A DNA stretch of 64,000 nt from Candidatus Sumerlaeota bacterium (GCA_016928995.1 JAFGJS010000054.1:105483-169482), one strand, 5' to 3'. Counted from the first letter of the stretch, positions 29,001-37,219 are shown. The notes: generated by a model from the letters alone, not told the origin. Made by a program: numbers and translations.

Positions 29001-31717
29001 GTTTCCGAGCGAGTGATTTGCAGGCCGAGCATGATGCCGGCCGGAAAGTACACCGCCGATGCGCGGGCCGATGCCGCGCGGCCGCCGATTTCATGCACCG
29101 CGCCGATGATTGTGATCCGCAGAGGGCTGGGGACATTGCCGCCGGGTCGCGGAGCATATTCAAACACCGTCCGGCCTTCCGCGTCCGTGATCTGCTCGCC
29201 GAGTGAAACCAGATTCGGCTTGTATCCATCGCGCAGGCCGAAGCCAAAGCCCTCCCAGCCATCCGGCTTCCAGTCCAGCGGCTCGAAGCGCACTTGCGCG
29301 CTGGCCTGCCGATCCGCCGCCGGCGCGCCGAACAAATGGCGTCCGGTCACTTCGATCTTGACCGTATCGGCCGCCCGCCAGAGCGATGAATCCGCCGAGA
29401 CTTTCGCCTCCATGCGCAACGGCACGAATTCTTCCAGTTGGAAGGCATAACTGCCGATGGGTTCGTCTTCGCCTGGAACTTTCAGCTGAATGGTGTAGCG
29501 CCCCGTGGGATGGCTGCGTTGCGTGGGCGCGTCGATGGTGAACGCGCCGAATTCGTCCGGCGTCACAGTCCGCGTGAAGAGCGGCTTGCCGTCCGGCTTG
29601 AGCGTCTCCAAGAGCAGCGGGACGGCGGCCACGGCGTCTCCGTGGCGCTCGCGTACGATGCCGCAAATCCGCGCTGTTTCTCCCGGACGGTATAGGTCGC
29701 GTTCGCCGTAAAAAAACGCTTCATACTTGTCGCCCGGATACGGCGCGCCAGCGATCTTGGCCGCGGCGTAGTCTTCCGTGCGCGATTTCAGTTCGAGAAA
29801 GGTAAAGTCGTCTTTGCGCTCGATGGCCGCTACGACCGGTTGGCCTAACGATGTGTCGAAGCCGCGCAGCAAGATCAATCCTTGACGGTCGGCTTTTCCT
29901 TCTCCCAGCAGCTGATTTTTATCCGAGTACACCCGCACGTTCGCTCCGCCCAGCGGCTCCAGCGTGTAGAGATCGTGCGCAAACAGCGCCAGTTCGTCCG
30001 CCTGCCAGTGGGCCATCGCGCCAATGCGCGTGAGCAATGCGATCTTGCGGTCCATATCGGAGGCTTGTCCGTCTGCGTCGTGCGCGACAAGCTGCAAGGC
30101 GAACACGCCGTTTATGTCTTCTCCGAGCAATGCGGCCAGATCGAACGAGCCGTTCGTGATCGCATCGGCCGGGCCGTTCAGCTCGATTTCTTGCTCCGCG
30201 GCCTGCAGGCACCATGAACTTTCAAATTGCCAGCCGCCCTTGCCGTCATTCACTTCTTTGACGGCCAGCGCGATGTTATTCGGAAAAACTTTGTATGCGG
30301 TCAATTTTACTTTTGCGGCGTTGCGAGCGCGGAATCGGGCCTGCATCGAGGCCTGGCGCGGAAGATAGTATTGACCCGGAGCATCGAATTCGATTTTCAC
30401 GGGAACGCGCGGCGCTTGAAAGGTGTGTGTGAACGGTTGCTTCAGCGTGCTGCCGTCGCCCAGCGGCATGCCCGCTTTGAGCCGCATCGTGTACAGTTGA
30501 GATGAGCGGAATTCGCCCGACAGGCGGTATGAGCGGTCCCATTGACGTTCGAATCGCGCGTTTTCGATTGGCGGCTCGAATTCCGCGTATTGCTCCAGCT
30601 GCTTCGGCTCGAGCGCATGCGTAGTGTTGATTTGGTAAAACAATGGATCGTCCATGGAGCCGCCCCAGGTCTGCCAGGAGGCGTAGGTGATCTGCAATGG
30701 CGCGGCGCGGTGAAGCAATGTGACGCTGTATGGCTGCGGCAACAGGCGGTCGCCTTGCGACACCAGGTCCGCCTTTACTTCCACGCGGATCTGCGCATTG
30801 GCCGCGTCCGGCAATGCATCCAATTCCAGTTCCAGGCGCGAGCGCGCCTCATCCGTCGTCACCTGATAATTCAATGGCTGGCCGCTGGGAACGTCCGTCA
30901 ATGTCACGTTCGGCTTGATCTGCGAGGGATCGACGCCGTCATTGAATTGCAGGGCGATGCGTTGCGTTTCCGCCGTGTATTCCGACCAGAGGGCGCGGAC
31001 GCTTAGCGTCTGATTCTGCGGATAGACCAGTTTCTTTGTCTCACGCTGCACGCGTTCATGTTTCGCATCCCAGAGTCCATAGGCGAAGCGCAAAGTGAGC
31101 GGCGCCGCCGCATCGGCCGGCACGGCGAGCGCGATCCGGTCGGCCTCGTCCGTGGGAACTCGTTCAAACTTCACTGGCCGGCGTTCCCGGTCGGAGATGG
31201 AGAGCATTGCGGCGGCTTCATCGGCTTTCACGGCGCCGGGATAGCGCACGCGCAAGATGAGCTGTCGGGCGTCCGCTTCATGCTTCCACACGGCCATTGG
31301 CGCGAATTCGTCGTAAAAGCTGAAACTGCGCGAATCCGCGGCCAGAGCGCGTCCATCCGCACTACGCAGGCTGGCGTCCAGCGTGGCGCGCACGGTCTGG
31401 CCTTTTTGCGATTTGTTTGCGATGAACTGGATGTAGCGCGGGCCGGTGAAAAAGCGGCCCTCCATCGCCGGTTCAAAATGTATCGGGCGTTCCAGCGCCG
31501 CGCTTTCACGCGACAAATCCGCGTTAAAGAAGAATGTGATCTCGCGGTCAAAGGCCTGGCCCAACACGGGCGCCACGCCGGCGACATGCAAGGTCGGAGA
31601 ACTGGGCGCGTCTCCCTGCGCTCGCGCAATGGTTCCGATCGCCAAGAGCGCCAGCAGAATCAGCCAGCATTCGCATGCGGAACGGGAACGGTTTGCAACA
31701 TCAACGGCATGCTTCAT
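26000..31717 (-). CDS. Bacterial alpha-2-macroglobulin with thioester
   Basis: A 1905-aa periplasmic or surface protease trap, the YfhM-like partner of PBP1C, thought to defend the cell when the wall is breached. The second of two adjacent ATGs (31717) is chosen because GGAGGT lies 6 bases before it. A Sec signal peptide (CWLILLALLAIGTIARAQG) lacks a lipobox after it. Multiple macroglobulin beta domains follow, including the MG2-like YKPGETARICGIVRERHG form as GERDLYRPGETARI. The thioester motif CVEQ (Cys1451 to Gln1454, in YPYGCVEQTTSRLMP) is intact, so covalent trapping is likely. After it come the alpha-alpha toroid and a C-terminal receptor-like domain. The protein is longer than the 1650-aa E. 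coli homologue. Confidence 0.95.
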   Translation of the reverse strand: MKHAVDVANRSRSACECWLILLALLAIGTIARAQGDAPSSPTLHVAGVAPVLGQAFDREITFFFNADLSRESAALERPIHFEPAMEGRFFTGPRYIQFIANKSQKGQTVRATLDASLRSADGRALAADSRSFSFYDEFAPMAVWKHEADARQLILRVRYPGAVKADEAAAMLSISDRERRPVKFERVPTDEADRIALAVPADAAAPLTLRFAYGLWDAKHERVQRETKKLVYPQNQTLSVRALWSEYTAETQRIALQFNDGVDPSQIKPNVTLTDVPSGQPLNYQVTTDEARSRLELELDALPDAANAQIRVEVKADLVSQGDRLLPQPYSVTLLHRAAPLQITYASWQTWGGSMDDPLFYQINTTHALEPKQLEQYAEFEPPIENARFERQWDRSYRLSGEFRSSQLYTMRLKAGMPLGDGSTLKQPFTHTFQAPRVPVKIEFDAPGQYYLPRQASMQARFRARNAAKVKLTAYKVFPNNIALAVKEVNDGKGGWQFESSWCLQAAEQEIELNGPADAITNGSFDLAALLGEDINGVFALQLVAHDADGQASDMDRKIALLTRIGAMAHWQADELALFAHDLYTLEPLGGANVRVYSDKNQLLGEGKADRQGLILLRGFDTSLGQPVVAAIERKDDFTFLELKSRTEDYAAAKIAGAPYPGDKYEAFFYGERDLYRPGETARICGIVRERHGDAVAAVPLLLETLKPDGKPLFTRTVTPDEFGAFTIDAPTQRSHPTGRYTIQLKVPGEDEPIGSYAFQLEEFVPLRMEAKVSADSSLWRAADTVKIEVTGRHLFGAPAADRQASAQVRFEPLDWKPDGWEGFGFGLRDGYKPNLVSLGEQITDAEGRTVFEYAPRPGGNVPSPLRITIIGAVHEIGGRAASARASAVYFPAGIMLGLQITRSETDPRAVDVQVAAVQPDGAPADLAQATLMLQRKVYGNGYFRRYYSHYGWEWETRYETAQQVDVDLKDGHGAVTLSLPSSYGDFRLNASAGDGALACERDFYSGWNYLYTYGADTKTKPNLLKVTLDRDEYEPGDVAEIQLEAPFDGHGVIVVQGERFEKMIPVDVKDNRGVARLKVEPGFFPNVWLQATVAHSTDNGAKEVMPLSSFGAADLRVNEPKRRLNVELPGAPQELRPLQAVNFQLRVTDYRGKPVHGNVTLAAVDDGIHLLSGYQNPDPYAWLRRVRKPDLNYTYYYDRVAYEFDKPQTGGDGGEELSSEKRLSENASNWIKTVALWSGELTTDNNGEAEAHFTVPEFNGRLRIVAVACSEHALGAAADSVLIRRPYMLRTSLPRFLYPGDATECRAVLFNTTTQPVTAELRWQADGRLKRDAGKSHMELPANAESSNSAQIAAGDAPGSGMMKWNVSFSGADGEELEQYNEELKLPILTPAAYQAEHHVQVLKPGESYTFKAEGYLPDDRLELELSLGSSPLLYLRRSMKYLLSYPYGCVEQTTSRLMPLYVMSGQPEALDALLDETTDIERMIQGGIDRLFSMQTATGGLGSWAGDAYPYPYGSIYALNCLTLIRGDARFDVPEANFRDLQQYVRQIALDYNGADSDDQRYTRCYAIYTLALDGDGEALRTIERFDNIDLPEAGRYLLAAALAVGTKDPARVRQYLNETPSHPYNEPYAYGALNSELRNKAVRLMALTAMQDTEAECEKLAYELADALTQDDARWNTHQRALALSAWALYYKRMHAAESGETRAMIEAPDGEHTASGTETYHGKCAGSNKQFIVRNAGKTNLILNCTTRGVPLKPNLEAISEGLTVERRLLTTDGAAADQQQLHTGRTYVMELTLKTTLPRHNIIVSELLPAGLEVENPRLEMGGGGVLGFMSELRHPSFQDLRDDRLILAYNELPQGTSRFYYTVTAMAPGEYAHPGLEAECMYDARVRARSAAGKVMIQP

Positions 31718-32057
31718 CATCGCACCTCCAAAGCCGGAAATAATATCGTTGGCGCTCATTGAGCGCGTGGTTTGCAGTTAATCAATACGTGGAGAAACGG
31801 ACCGCGGCATCAGCACTGCTGCCGTTGTAAATGCAAACGGCCTATCGCCGCTGCGGCCGGTGCGGCGATTCGTCATCCTGCTGTTGAGTTGTTCAATGCT
31901 GCGCTATAGGTTCGCGCCCAGGCAACGGGCAAAGAAGCCGGTTGAAACCTGCTTGTCCATCTTGACTCAACCAGCCCATGTAAGTTTGCCGCAGATCGAA
32001 AAAATTATCAACAGTTGTTTCATTCTATCGTTGAGGGGCAAACGCTGATCACGTCCG
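31718..32057. other. Intergenic region between ppk2 and the macroglobulin gene
   Basis: 340 bases without a gene. A hairpin (ATCGCCGC at 31844-31851 with GCGGCGAT at 31862-31869) lies near the middle; on the minus strand it follows ppk2 and precedes the macroglobulin gene, so it may end the former transcript, although no T-run follows. I see no clear promoter. Confidence 0.4.
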
Positions 32058-33005
32058 TCATGTTGAGGAAGTTTTTTGGCCTGGACTCTTTTTCGCTTTC
32101 GAAGCGGCCAAAGTTTCGCCAGCCGGGGAGGCTTCTGCTTCGCCGGTCTCCTCGAGGGTCCAGCGGAAGTCGGACACCCTGCCGACAATCAGCGGATCCG
32201 GCACGTGCGCAATCTCGGGGTTCTTGTTCGTGTAATCCAGCCGATGCAGCAGATGCAGCATGCAATTGATCCGGGCGCGCTTTTTGTCGTTCGACTTAAT
32301 CACGGTCCACGGCGCCTTGGCGGTGTCCGTGCGGGCGAACATGGCGTTTTTCGCCTCGGTGAATTCTTCCCATAACTCCTGCGCCTTCTTATCCACCGGA
32401 CTCAGCTTCCATTGCTTCAGCGGATCGTGCTGGCGCGATTCGAACCGGCGCCGTTGCTCGGCTTGCGTGACGGAAAACCAGTATTTAAACAGGATGATCC
32501 CGCTATTCACCAGCATCGTTTCAAACTGCGGCACGGCGCGCATGAATTCCCGATATTCCTGATTCGTGCAAAACCCCATCACGCGCTCCACGCCCGCCCG
32601 GTTGTACCATGAGCGGTCGAAGAAGACGATTTCGCCGTGCGTCGGCAGCTGCGCGACATAGCGCTGAAAATACCACTGGCCCTGCTCGTTCTCCGTGGGC
32701 TTTTCCAGAGCCACCACGCGCGCGCTACGCGGATTGAGATGCTCCATGAAGCGTTTGATCGTCCCGCCTTTGCCTGCGGCATCGCGGCCCTCGCAAACCA
32801 CGACGATTTTCTGGCCCGTCTCGCGCACCCAGGATTGCATTTTGAGCAGCTCGATCTGCAGCTCGGCTTTGAGTTGCTCGTACTCCTTCCGCCGCATCTT
32901 TTGAATGCCCGGATACGTCGAGTCGATGAAGTGTTTTTGCGTCAGCGGCAAGGACTCCGCGTGCACGACGATCGAAGGCTCATGTTGTCCTTTTTTGCGG
33001 TCCAT
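32058..33005 (-). CDS. ppk2: Polyphosphate kinase 2
   Basis: Transfers phosphate between polyphosphate and nucleotides, usually making GTP or ATP from the diphosphate. The 315-aa protein has the PPK2 fold with Walker A VVVCEGRDAAGKGGTIKRF, the lid block YFQRYVAQLPTHGEIVFFDRSWYNRAGVERVMGF that includes Walker B, and the C-terminal APWTVIKSNDKKRARINCM. It is the single-domain class I type. Two ATGs are adjacent; the second (33005) is 6 bases from AGGAG and is preferred. The C-terminal tail is Lys/Ser-rich. A repeat-bounded small gene lies immediately upstream. Confidence 0.95.
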   Translation of the reverse strand: MDRKKGQHEPSIVVHAESLPLTQKHFIDSTYPGIQKMRRKEYEQLKAELQIELLKMQSWVRETGQKIVVVCEGRDAAGKGGTIKRFMEHLNPRSARVVALEKPTENEQGQWYFQRYVAQLPTHGEIVFFDRSWYNRAGVERVMGFCTNQEYREFMRAVPQFETMLVNSGIILFKYWFSVTQAEQRRRFESRQHDPLKQWKLSPVDKKAQELWEEFTEAKNAMFARTDTAKAPWTVIKSNDKKRARINCMLHLLHRLDYTNKNPEIAHVPDPLIVGRVSDFRWTLEETGEAEASPAGETLAASKAKKSPGQKTSST

Positions 33006-33032
33006 CATTCACTCCTGATAACGATTTTATTT

Positions 33033-33057
33033 AACGCAGAGACGCGGAGGCGCGGAG
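33033..33057. repeat. Left arm of a repeat-bounded cassette (ACGCAGAGACGC family)
   Basis: 25 bases of the form AACGCAGAGACGCGGAGGCG plus a final CGGAG, followed by a T-run. Its reverse complement (CTCTGCGCCTTTGCGTCTCT then GCGTTT) is at 33478-33503. Together they enclose the small membrane-protein gene 33114-33437. Confidence 0.85.
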
Positions 33058-33113
33058 TTTTTTTCAGGTATAACTTTGCGTCGAAATGCTTTCGTATAAA
33101 GTTATTTTGCTGT

Positions 33114-33437
33114 TTAGCGTTCATGCTGATGGCGCTCAACCGGCGTGTTGCTGATCGTTCCAATTGATTTCTGATTTTTGAGTTGTAGAATGCAAAACAC
33201 TCCCGTCGCTGCAAGAATCTGGATCAATGCGGCCAGTGCAGACGCCGAATGGAATTCGCCAAGCCGGATATTACGGATCACGTCTGTAATTCCTCCGCCC
33301 TGGACCGCATATTGCAGACCGTATCGAATGCTAATACTTGGCGTATCCCCTTGTCCATGCATCAAGATCAGCCCTGAAATAATGGCGACAACCACGTATG
33401 CAAGGATTGCGAAGAAAATATTCCGAAGCATCTTCAT
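33114..33437 (-). CDS. Small membrane protein in a repeat-bounded cassette
   Basis: A 107-aa protein with two predicted membrane helices (about 5-27, FFAILAYVVVAIISGLILM, and 66-84, ALAALIQILAATGVFCILQL) joined by a polar loop. I do not recognise the family. The ribosome binding site is weak. Base composition is AT-richer than in the neighbouring genes. The gene lies between inverted copies of the ACGCAGAGACGC repeat, like the DMP19-like gene at 59458, which suggests it arrived as cargo of such an element. Function unknown. Confidence 0.62.
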   Translation of the reverse strand: MKMLRNIFFAILAYVVVAIISGLILMHGQGDTPSISIRYGLQYAVQGGGITDVIRNIRLGEFHSASALAALIQILAATGVFCILQLKNQKSIGTISNTPVERHQHER

Positions 33438-33477
33438 ATCATTTGCTCGTGGGCGACCTTTTGAAGTATGAATAAAA

Positions 33478-33503
33478 CTCTGCGCCTTTGCGTCTCTGCG
33501 TTT
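33478..33503. repeat. Right arm of the repeat-bounded cassette
   Basis: Reverse-complement copy of the 33033-33057 arm (CTCTGCGCCTTTGCGTCTCT then GCGTTT). The two arms are about 420 bases apart. Confidence 0.85.
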
Positions 33504-33513
33504 ATTCGTTTAC

Positions 33514-34983
33514 TTAAGCCCATAAGAGATTCTTCAGGCGTTTGATGCCGGCCTGGAGATAATTGCTTAGCGTGCCTTCGCGTCGTGCGCGGTTCAGCGT
33601 GCGGAAAATATAGCCGGGATTGAGGCTCATTTTCAGCAGCGCGCGCTTGCGCCAGCGGCTGAGCTCGTCCGCGCTCAATGTAAACGTGCGCACAGCGGCC
33701 TTATGATATCCTACATCGGTGTTTAACTCCGATGCCATAAGCCCTTCGCGCTGCACGATGTCGTAGAGTTCCGTCCCTGGCAGCGGCGTGGCGATGTTGA
33801 AATCGAAGAAGTCCAGCTGGAGCGACCGGGCGAAGCGGTACGTCTGCTCAATGGTTTCGCGCGTGTCCCACGGCATCCCGACCACGAAAAAGCCATGCAC
33901 GCACAGTCCGGCTTCCTTGCAGATGCGCACGGCCTGCGGGGCGCGATCCACCTTGGCCTGCTTCTTCATCTTATCCATGATTTCCTGGCTGCCGGTCTCT
34001 AGTCCGAAGGCGACAACCCAACAACCGGCCTGCCTCATTCTTTGCGCCCGCTCCGCGCAGATCGTGTCCACCCGGCTGTTGCAGCCCCAGCGAACCGGCA
34101 GCTGCGCCTCGATGAGGCGGTCGCAGAGCTCCAGCGTCCATTTTTTGTTGATTGTAAATGTGTCGCCGTGAAACAGGAATTCCCGCACGCCGTGCCGCTC
34201 CACGCACTCGCGGATTTCCTCGACCACCTTCGCCGGATCGCGAAAACGGACGCGGTAATTGCTGATCGTTCCGGCGGGGCAAAAGATGCATTTCGACGGA
34301 CAGCCGCGATTGGCGTAGACCACCGTGATCGGCTGATGCGTGTCCGGGCTGCGATAGCGTTCGTTCGCCAGCAGATCGCGCGCGGGAAAGGGCAGGCTGT
34401 CCAGCGATTCGAGCAGTTCGCGCTCCGGCGTGCGCCGCACCTCGCCCGCTTCGGCGCCGCACCAGGCCAAGCCTTTCACTTCCGTCACGGGCTGGCCCTT
34501 CGTCAACGCGAATAGCGTCATTTCCGGTTCGCCCAGCAAGACCAGGTCGAGCTCCGGATGGTGCGGCAAGATCCGTTCGCAATTCACCGTGAGGTATTCT
34601 CCGCGCCCCACGTTGACGATATCCGGGCAGAGCTCGCGCGCCAGACGCATCGCCTGCAGATCGCCCTCGATCGTGCCGGTGGTCGCGCTGACCAGCAGCA
34701 GGTCCGGCTTGAATTCGCGCAGTTCGCGCTCGAACTCCGGCCACGACTGGCCCAGCGCGGGGTAGTCGCCGATGCGGCATTCCACGCCGTTCTGCCGCAG
34801 CACCGCCGCGTCGTACGCCAATTCAATCGGAGGAAAATTCACGGCGACCGTTTGCTCTTCCACCTTGACCTGGCAGCGGTCGTCGCGCCGGTAATTGCCT
34901 GAGGGTGGATTCACGAGCAATGCGCGGCGGATGTTCAGGCTCTCATGCCTCATGGAATGATGTTCAATGCAGGCGCTCAGCAT
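33514..34983 (-). CDS. B12-binding-type radical SAM protein
   Basis: An iron-sulfur enzyme that cleaves S-adenosylmethionine to start radical chemistry. The 489-aa protein has an N-terminal cobalamin-binding-like Rossmann domain (NFPPIELAYDAAVLRQNGVECRIGDYP, then LLLVSATTGTIEGDLQAMRLARE), without the base-off DxHxxG motif, then the radical SAM core with CxxxCxxC at Cys228, Cys232 and Cys235 (NRGCPSKCIFC). Further core blocks are FLFHGDTFTINKKWTLELC and GLETGSQEIM. It resembles the BchE-like group acting on lipids, porphyrins or unknown small molecules; the substrate cannot be read here. The start could be at 34983 or 34953; neither has a strong ribosome binding site. It diverges from the amidase-like gene over 72 bases. 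Confidence 0.9.
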   Translation of the reverse strand: MLSACIEHHSMRHESLNIRRALLVNPPSGNYRRDDRCQVKVEEQTVAVNFPPIELAYDAAVLRQNGVECRIGDYPALGQSWPEFERELREFKPDLLLVSATTGTIEGDLQAMRLARELCPDIVNVGRGEYLTVNCERILPHHPELDLVLLGEPEMTLFALTKGQPVTEVKGLAWCGAEAGEVRRTPERELLESLDSLPFPARDLLANERYRSPDTHQPITVVYANRGCPSKCIFCPAGTISNYRVRFRDPAKVVEEIRECVERHGVREFLFHGDTFTINKKWTLELCDRLIEAQLPVRWGCNSRVDTICAERAQRMRQAGCWVVAFGLETGSQEIMDKMKKQAKVDRAPQAVRICKEAGLCVHGFFVVGMPWDTRETIEQTYRFARSLQLDFFDFNIATPLPGTELYDIVQREGLMASELNTDVGYHKAAVRTFTLSADELSRWRKRALLKMSLNPGYIFRTLNRARREGTLSNYLQAGIKRLKNLLWA

Positions 34984-35055
34984 GCCTGTCGCTTTTCAAT
35001 TCAGCGCGATGAATCGCTTGATCTATGAAACAAGATAGTTTAATCTGCCAGCGAA

Positions 35056-36354
35056 ATGACGTCAATAAGAACCCGTATCAAAAGCATGCAAGCATGGCGT
35101 TGGCGCGTTGTGTTGTTGATGACTGCGCTGGCGGCGCCGGTGTTGCTTTATTCCGCAATGGCGCAAGTGGATGAGCCGGCCTCGGTCGAACTGCGCGTGA
35201 ACTTGCCCGGCGGCGAGTATTTTCCGCTTCCCGTGCGCGTGTTGAACCTGAAATCCGGCGAGCAGACCGCGCAACTGGAGTGCATCGCGGCGGATGAGCT
35301 GGAGACGGCGTTGCGGGAAATCGATCCGGATAGCTCCGTGACGTGGTACGAGCGCGACGCCGTGCTGCGCATCGAGCTGCGCGGGAAACGGCTCTCGCTG
35401 TATAAGCGTAAAATCATCGCCGGCGGCGAGCTCGATGAGCTGACGCATCCCCTGCAGAGCGCCGACGGCAACGTCTATCTTCCGCTGAAGTCGGTCGAAG
35501 CGCTGTTCGGCCATCTGCCGGACGTGACCGCGCAACGCGTCGAGCAAAAGCCTCTGCCGGAGGAGCCGCCGGCGCAGAATCAAACCGAGGAACAGCCGCC
35601 CGTGGGCATCGCGTCACTGGAGTCTGAGGAAATAACGCCAACGCCTTCGACAGAACCGTTGCAGGCCATGGAGACGGACAAGCTTCCGCTGCTGCCGCCC
35701 GTCGCCGCGCTGTTGCCGCTGGCGCGTCCGAATCGCGCAAAGCCCCTCATCGCGCTGGATGTCAGCGGTTTACGGCTGGCTGTCGAGCCGGAATACGCGC
35801 ATGGCCTTCGCAACGCCCTTGCGGCCTTATCACGGAGGCTGGAGCAATCCATCGAGTCGGATTTGGGCGCCGATTGCGAGCTTGTCGGGCTCGACGCGGC
35901 GATGACGCCCGAGCAGCGCCTGGCGCGCCTGGCGGAAATGCGGCCGGATGCGCTGCTGATCCTTCGCGTTGGACAAGGCGGCGCCGAGGAATCGGGCGGC
36001 GTATTGATTTGCTATCCGACGAACCTGCTCGACGCCTCCAGCGCGCTGCCGCCCGGAGGGAAATCCTCGCGCAAACTATACTTCCGCCCTTACGCGGAAC
36101 GATCCCGGCGGCTTGCCGAGGCTCTGCAGAGCCGTTTTGCCGCCGCTGGAGAGCGTCCGGTGAGCGCAGTGCAGGCCGCTCCCCTGTACATCCCCCGCCG
36201 GATGGATTGCCCTTCCGTGCTCATCGAAATCGGCCGCATAGCCAACGCCGCCGACCGCGACTGGTTCAATCAACGTCCGGATTATTACGCCGATGCAATC
36301 GTTCAGGCGCTGAAAAAAAACGTCTATTCTTCAACCGGCGACGCCGTCCGCTGA
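35056..36354 (+). CDS. Amidase_3-like protein lacking the zinc ligands
   Basis: A 432-aa exported protein: a signal anchor (WRVVLLMTALAAPVLLYSAMAQ), a region like the copper-amine-oxidase N-terminal domain (LQSADGNVYLPLKSVEALFG), a Pro/Glu/Thr-rich linker (about 160-225), and a C-terminal domain with the outline of N-acetylmuramoyl-L-alanine amidases (Amidase_3). The match is clear around DALLILRVGQGG, SRRLAEALQSRFA and CPSVLIEIGRIANAADRDWF. However the ligands are replaced: the DPGHGG position reads LDVSGLR, and the SIHAN position reads LRVGQ. Only the glutamate of IEIG remains. I infer a non-catalytic wall-binding or regulatory protein. The start ATG at 35056 lacks a strong ribosome binding site; another ATG is at 35086. 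Confidence 0.8.
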   Translation: MTSIRTRIKSMQAWRWRVVLLMTALAAPVLLYSAMAQVDEPASVELRVNLPGGEYFPLPVRVLNLKSGEQTAQLECIAADELETALREIDPDSSVTWYERDAVLRIELRGKRLSLYKRKIIAGGELDELTHPLQSADGNVYLPLKSVEALFGHLPDVTAQRVEQKPLPEEPPAQNQTEEQPPVGIASLESEEITPTPSTEPLQAMETDKLPLLPPVAALLPLARPNRAKPLIALDVSGLRLAVEPEYAHGLRNALAALSRRLEQSIESDLGADCELVGLDAAMTPEQRLARLAEMRPDALLILRVGQGGAEESGGVLICYPTNLLDASSALPPGGKSSRKLYFRPYAERSRRLAEALQSRFAAAGERPVSAVQAAPLYIPRRMDCPSVLIEIGRIANAADRDWFNQRPDYYADAIVQALKKNVYSSTGDAVR

Positions 36355-36395
36355 GTAAAATTGCCGCGACTAGTCTGGATTTCTCAGCGTCGCCC

Positions 36396-36470
36396 GCTTG
36401 CTCTTGCCCCTGCTCTTTTGGACGGATAACACACTGTTTTTTTTGAGCAAGAGCGAGAGCAGGAGCAAGA
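36396..36470. repeat. Inverted pair of GAGCAAGAGC repeats
   Basis: Arms GCTTGCTCTTGCCCCTGCTC (from 36396) and GAGCAAGAGCGAGAGCAGGA (from 36445), reverse complements, 25 bases apart with a T-run before the right arm. Located just after the amidase-like gene. As RNA it forms a hairpin of about 20 bp and could end transcription. Confidence 0.8.
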
Positions 36471-36560
36471 CAATTCGGCTTGAAGCATTCGACAATTACA
36501 ATTTCACTCACCGTGTTGAGAAAACCGCGACTAGAATCAGCTTGCGAGAATGAGCGCTTA

Positions 36561-36576
36561 ATGATAATTTTATCAT
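36561..36576. promoter_or_regulatory. Palindromic candidate operator before the DtxR-like gene
   Basis: ATGATAA-TT-TTATCAT, a perfect 7-bp inverted repeat with a 2-base spacer, 35 bases before the GTG start of the DtxR/MntR-like regulator. It resembles the AT-rich palindromes bound by metalloregulators (Fur-like ATGATAAT half sites). Likely an autoregulatory site; binding is inference. Confidence 0.5.
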
Positions 36577-36610
36577 CTCATGCAATCAATGCGGGCGATG
36601 GATTTTCATT

Positions 36611-37177
36611 GTGACGAACGATAGCGAATATTGGCGCAAATACGAAGAAGCCAAGGTGACGCATTCCGCGGCGCACTACCTGATGGCGATCATCAACCTG
36701 CGCAAACAGCAGGGCTACGCCCGGATCACCGACGTCGCGGATTACCTGCGCGTTTCGCGCGGCGCCGCTAGCAAAGCAATCGCCCTGCTGCGCGAAAGGG
36801 AATACATCTGCGAAGATCCGAATCGCATGCTTGAACTGACGCGCAAGGGTTTCAACGTCACCCATGCCGTGGAGCGCAACTTCGCTGTCGTGGAATGCTT
36901 CTTCAAGGACATCCTTAAGATCGAAGAAACCATCGCGCGCGAAAACGCCTGCAAACTTGAGCATCTCCTCAGCCCTTCGGTCACTGAGTCTCTCTTCCGC
37001 TTTGTGCGCGCGCTGGAGGAAAATCCGGCCTTGATGGATCAGATCCGGCGTAAAATCGACACGGATGACAATCCATGCGTGGATAAAACCGGATGCATGG
37101 TCTGCAACGAATATGACGGTTGTCTTGACGCCGATCTGCAAGACATGAGCAGAACGGATACCGGCAGCGCGGAATAA
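36611..37177 (+). CDS. DtxR/MntR-family regulator with a cysteine-rich tail
   Basis: A metal-responsive transcription factor, 188 aa. Winged helix (about 17-80) with HYLMAIINLRKQQGYARITD and VADYLRVSRGAASKAIALL, then the dimerisation/metal domain (AVERNFAVVECFFKDILK, ENACKLEHLLSPS). Of the usual ligands, Glu95, Cys114, Glu117 and His118 are kept, but the RH[ER] histidine of the ancillary/primary site is Asn90 and the position of DtxR His98 is Arg110. Instead, four cysteines (156, 162, 165, 171; C-x5-C-x2-C-x5-C) lie in the C-terminal tail and might bind another metal or a cluster. Start is GTG at 36611; the ribosome binding site is poor. A palindrome 35 bases upstream suggests autoregulation. 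Its target genes are not visible. Confidence 0.85.
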   Translation: MTNDSEYWRKYEEAKVTHSAAHYLMAIINLRKQQGYARITDVADYLRVSRGAASKAIALLREREYICEDPNRMLELTRKGFNVTHAVERNFAVVECFFKDILKIEETIARENACKLEHLLSPSVTESLFRFVRALEENPALMDQIRRKIDTDDNPCVDKTGCMVCNEYDGCLDADLQDMSRTDTGSAE

Positions 37178-37219
37178 ATCACTGATATAAGCATGACGTA
37201 GATGCTCATGCTGTATCCG

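Noticed and set aside
33033-33503. CRISPR array
   Set aside because: The repeat units are 8-9 bp, degenerate and inverted, without unique spacers and without cas genes. The same reasoning applies to the other short-period repeats.
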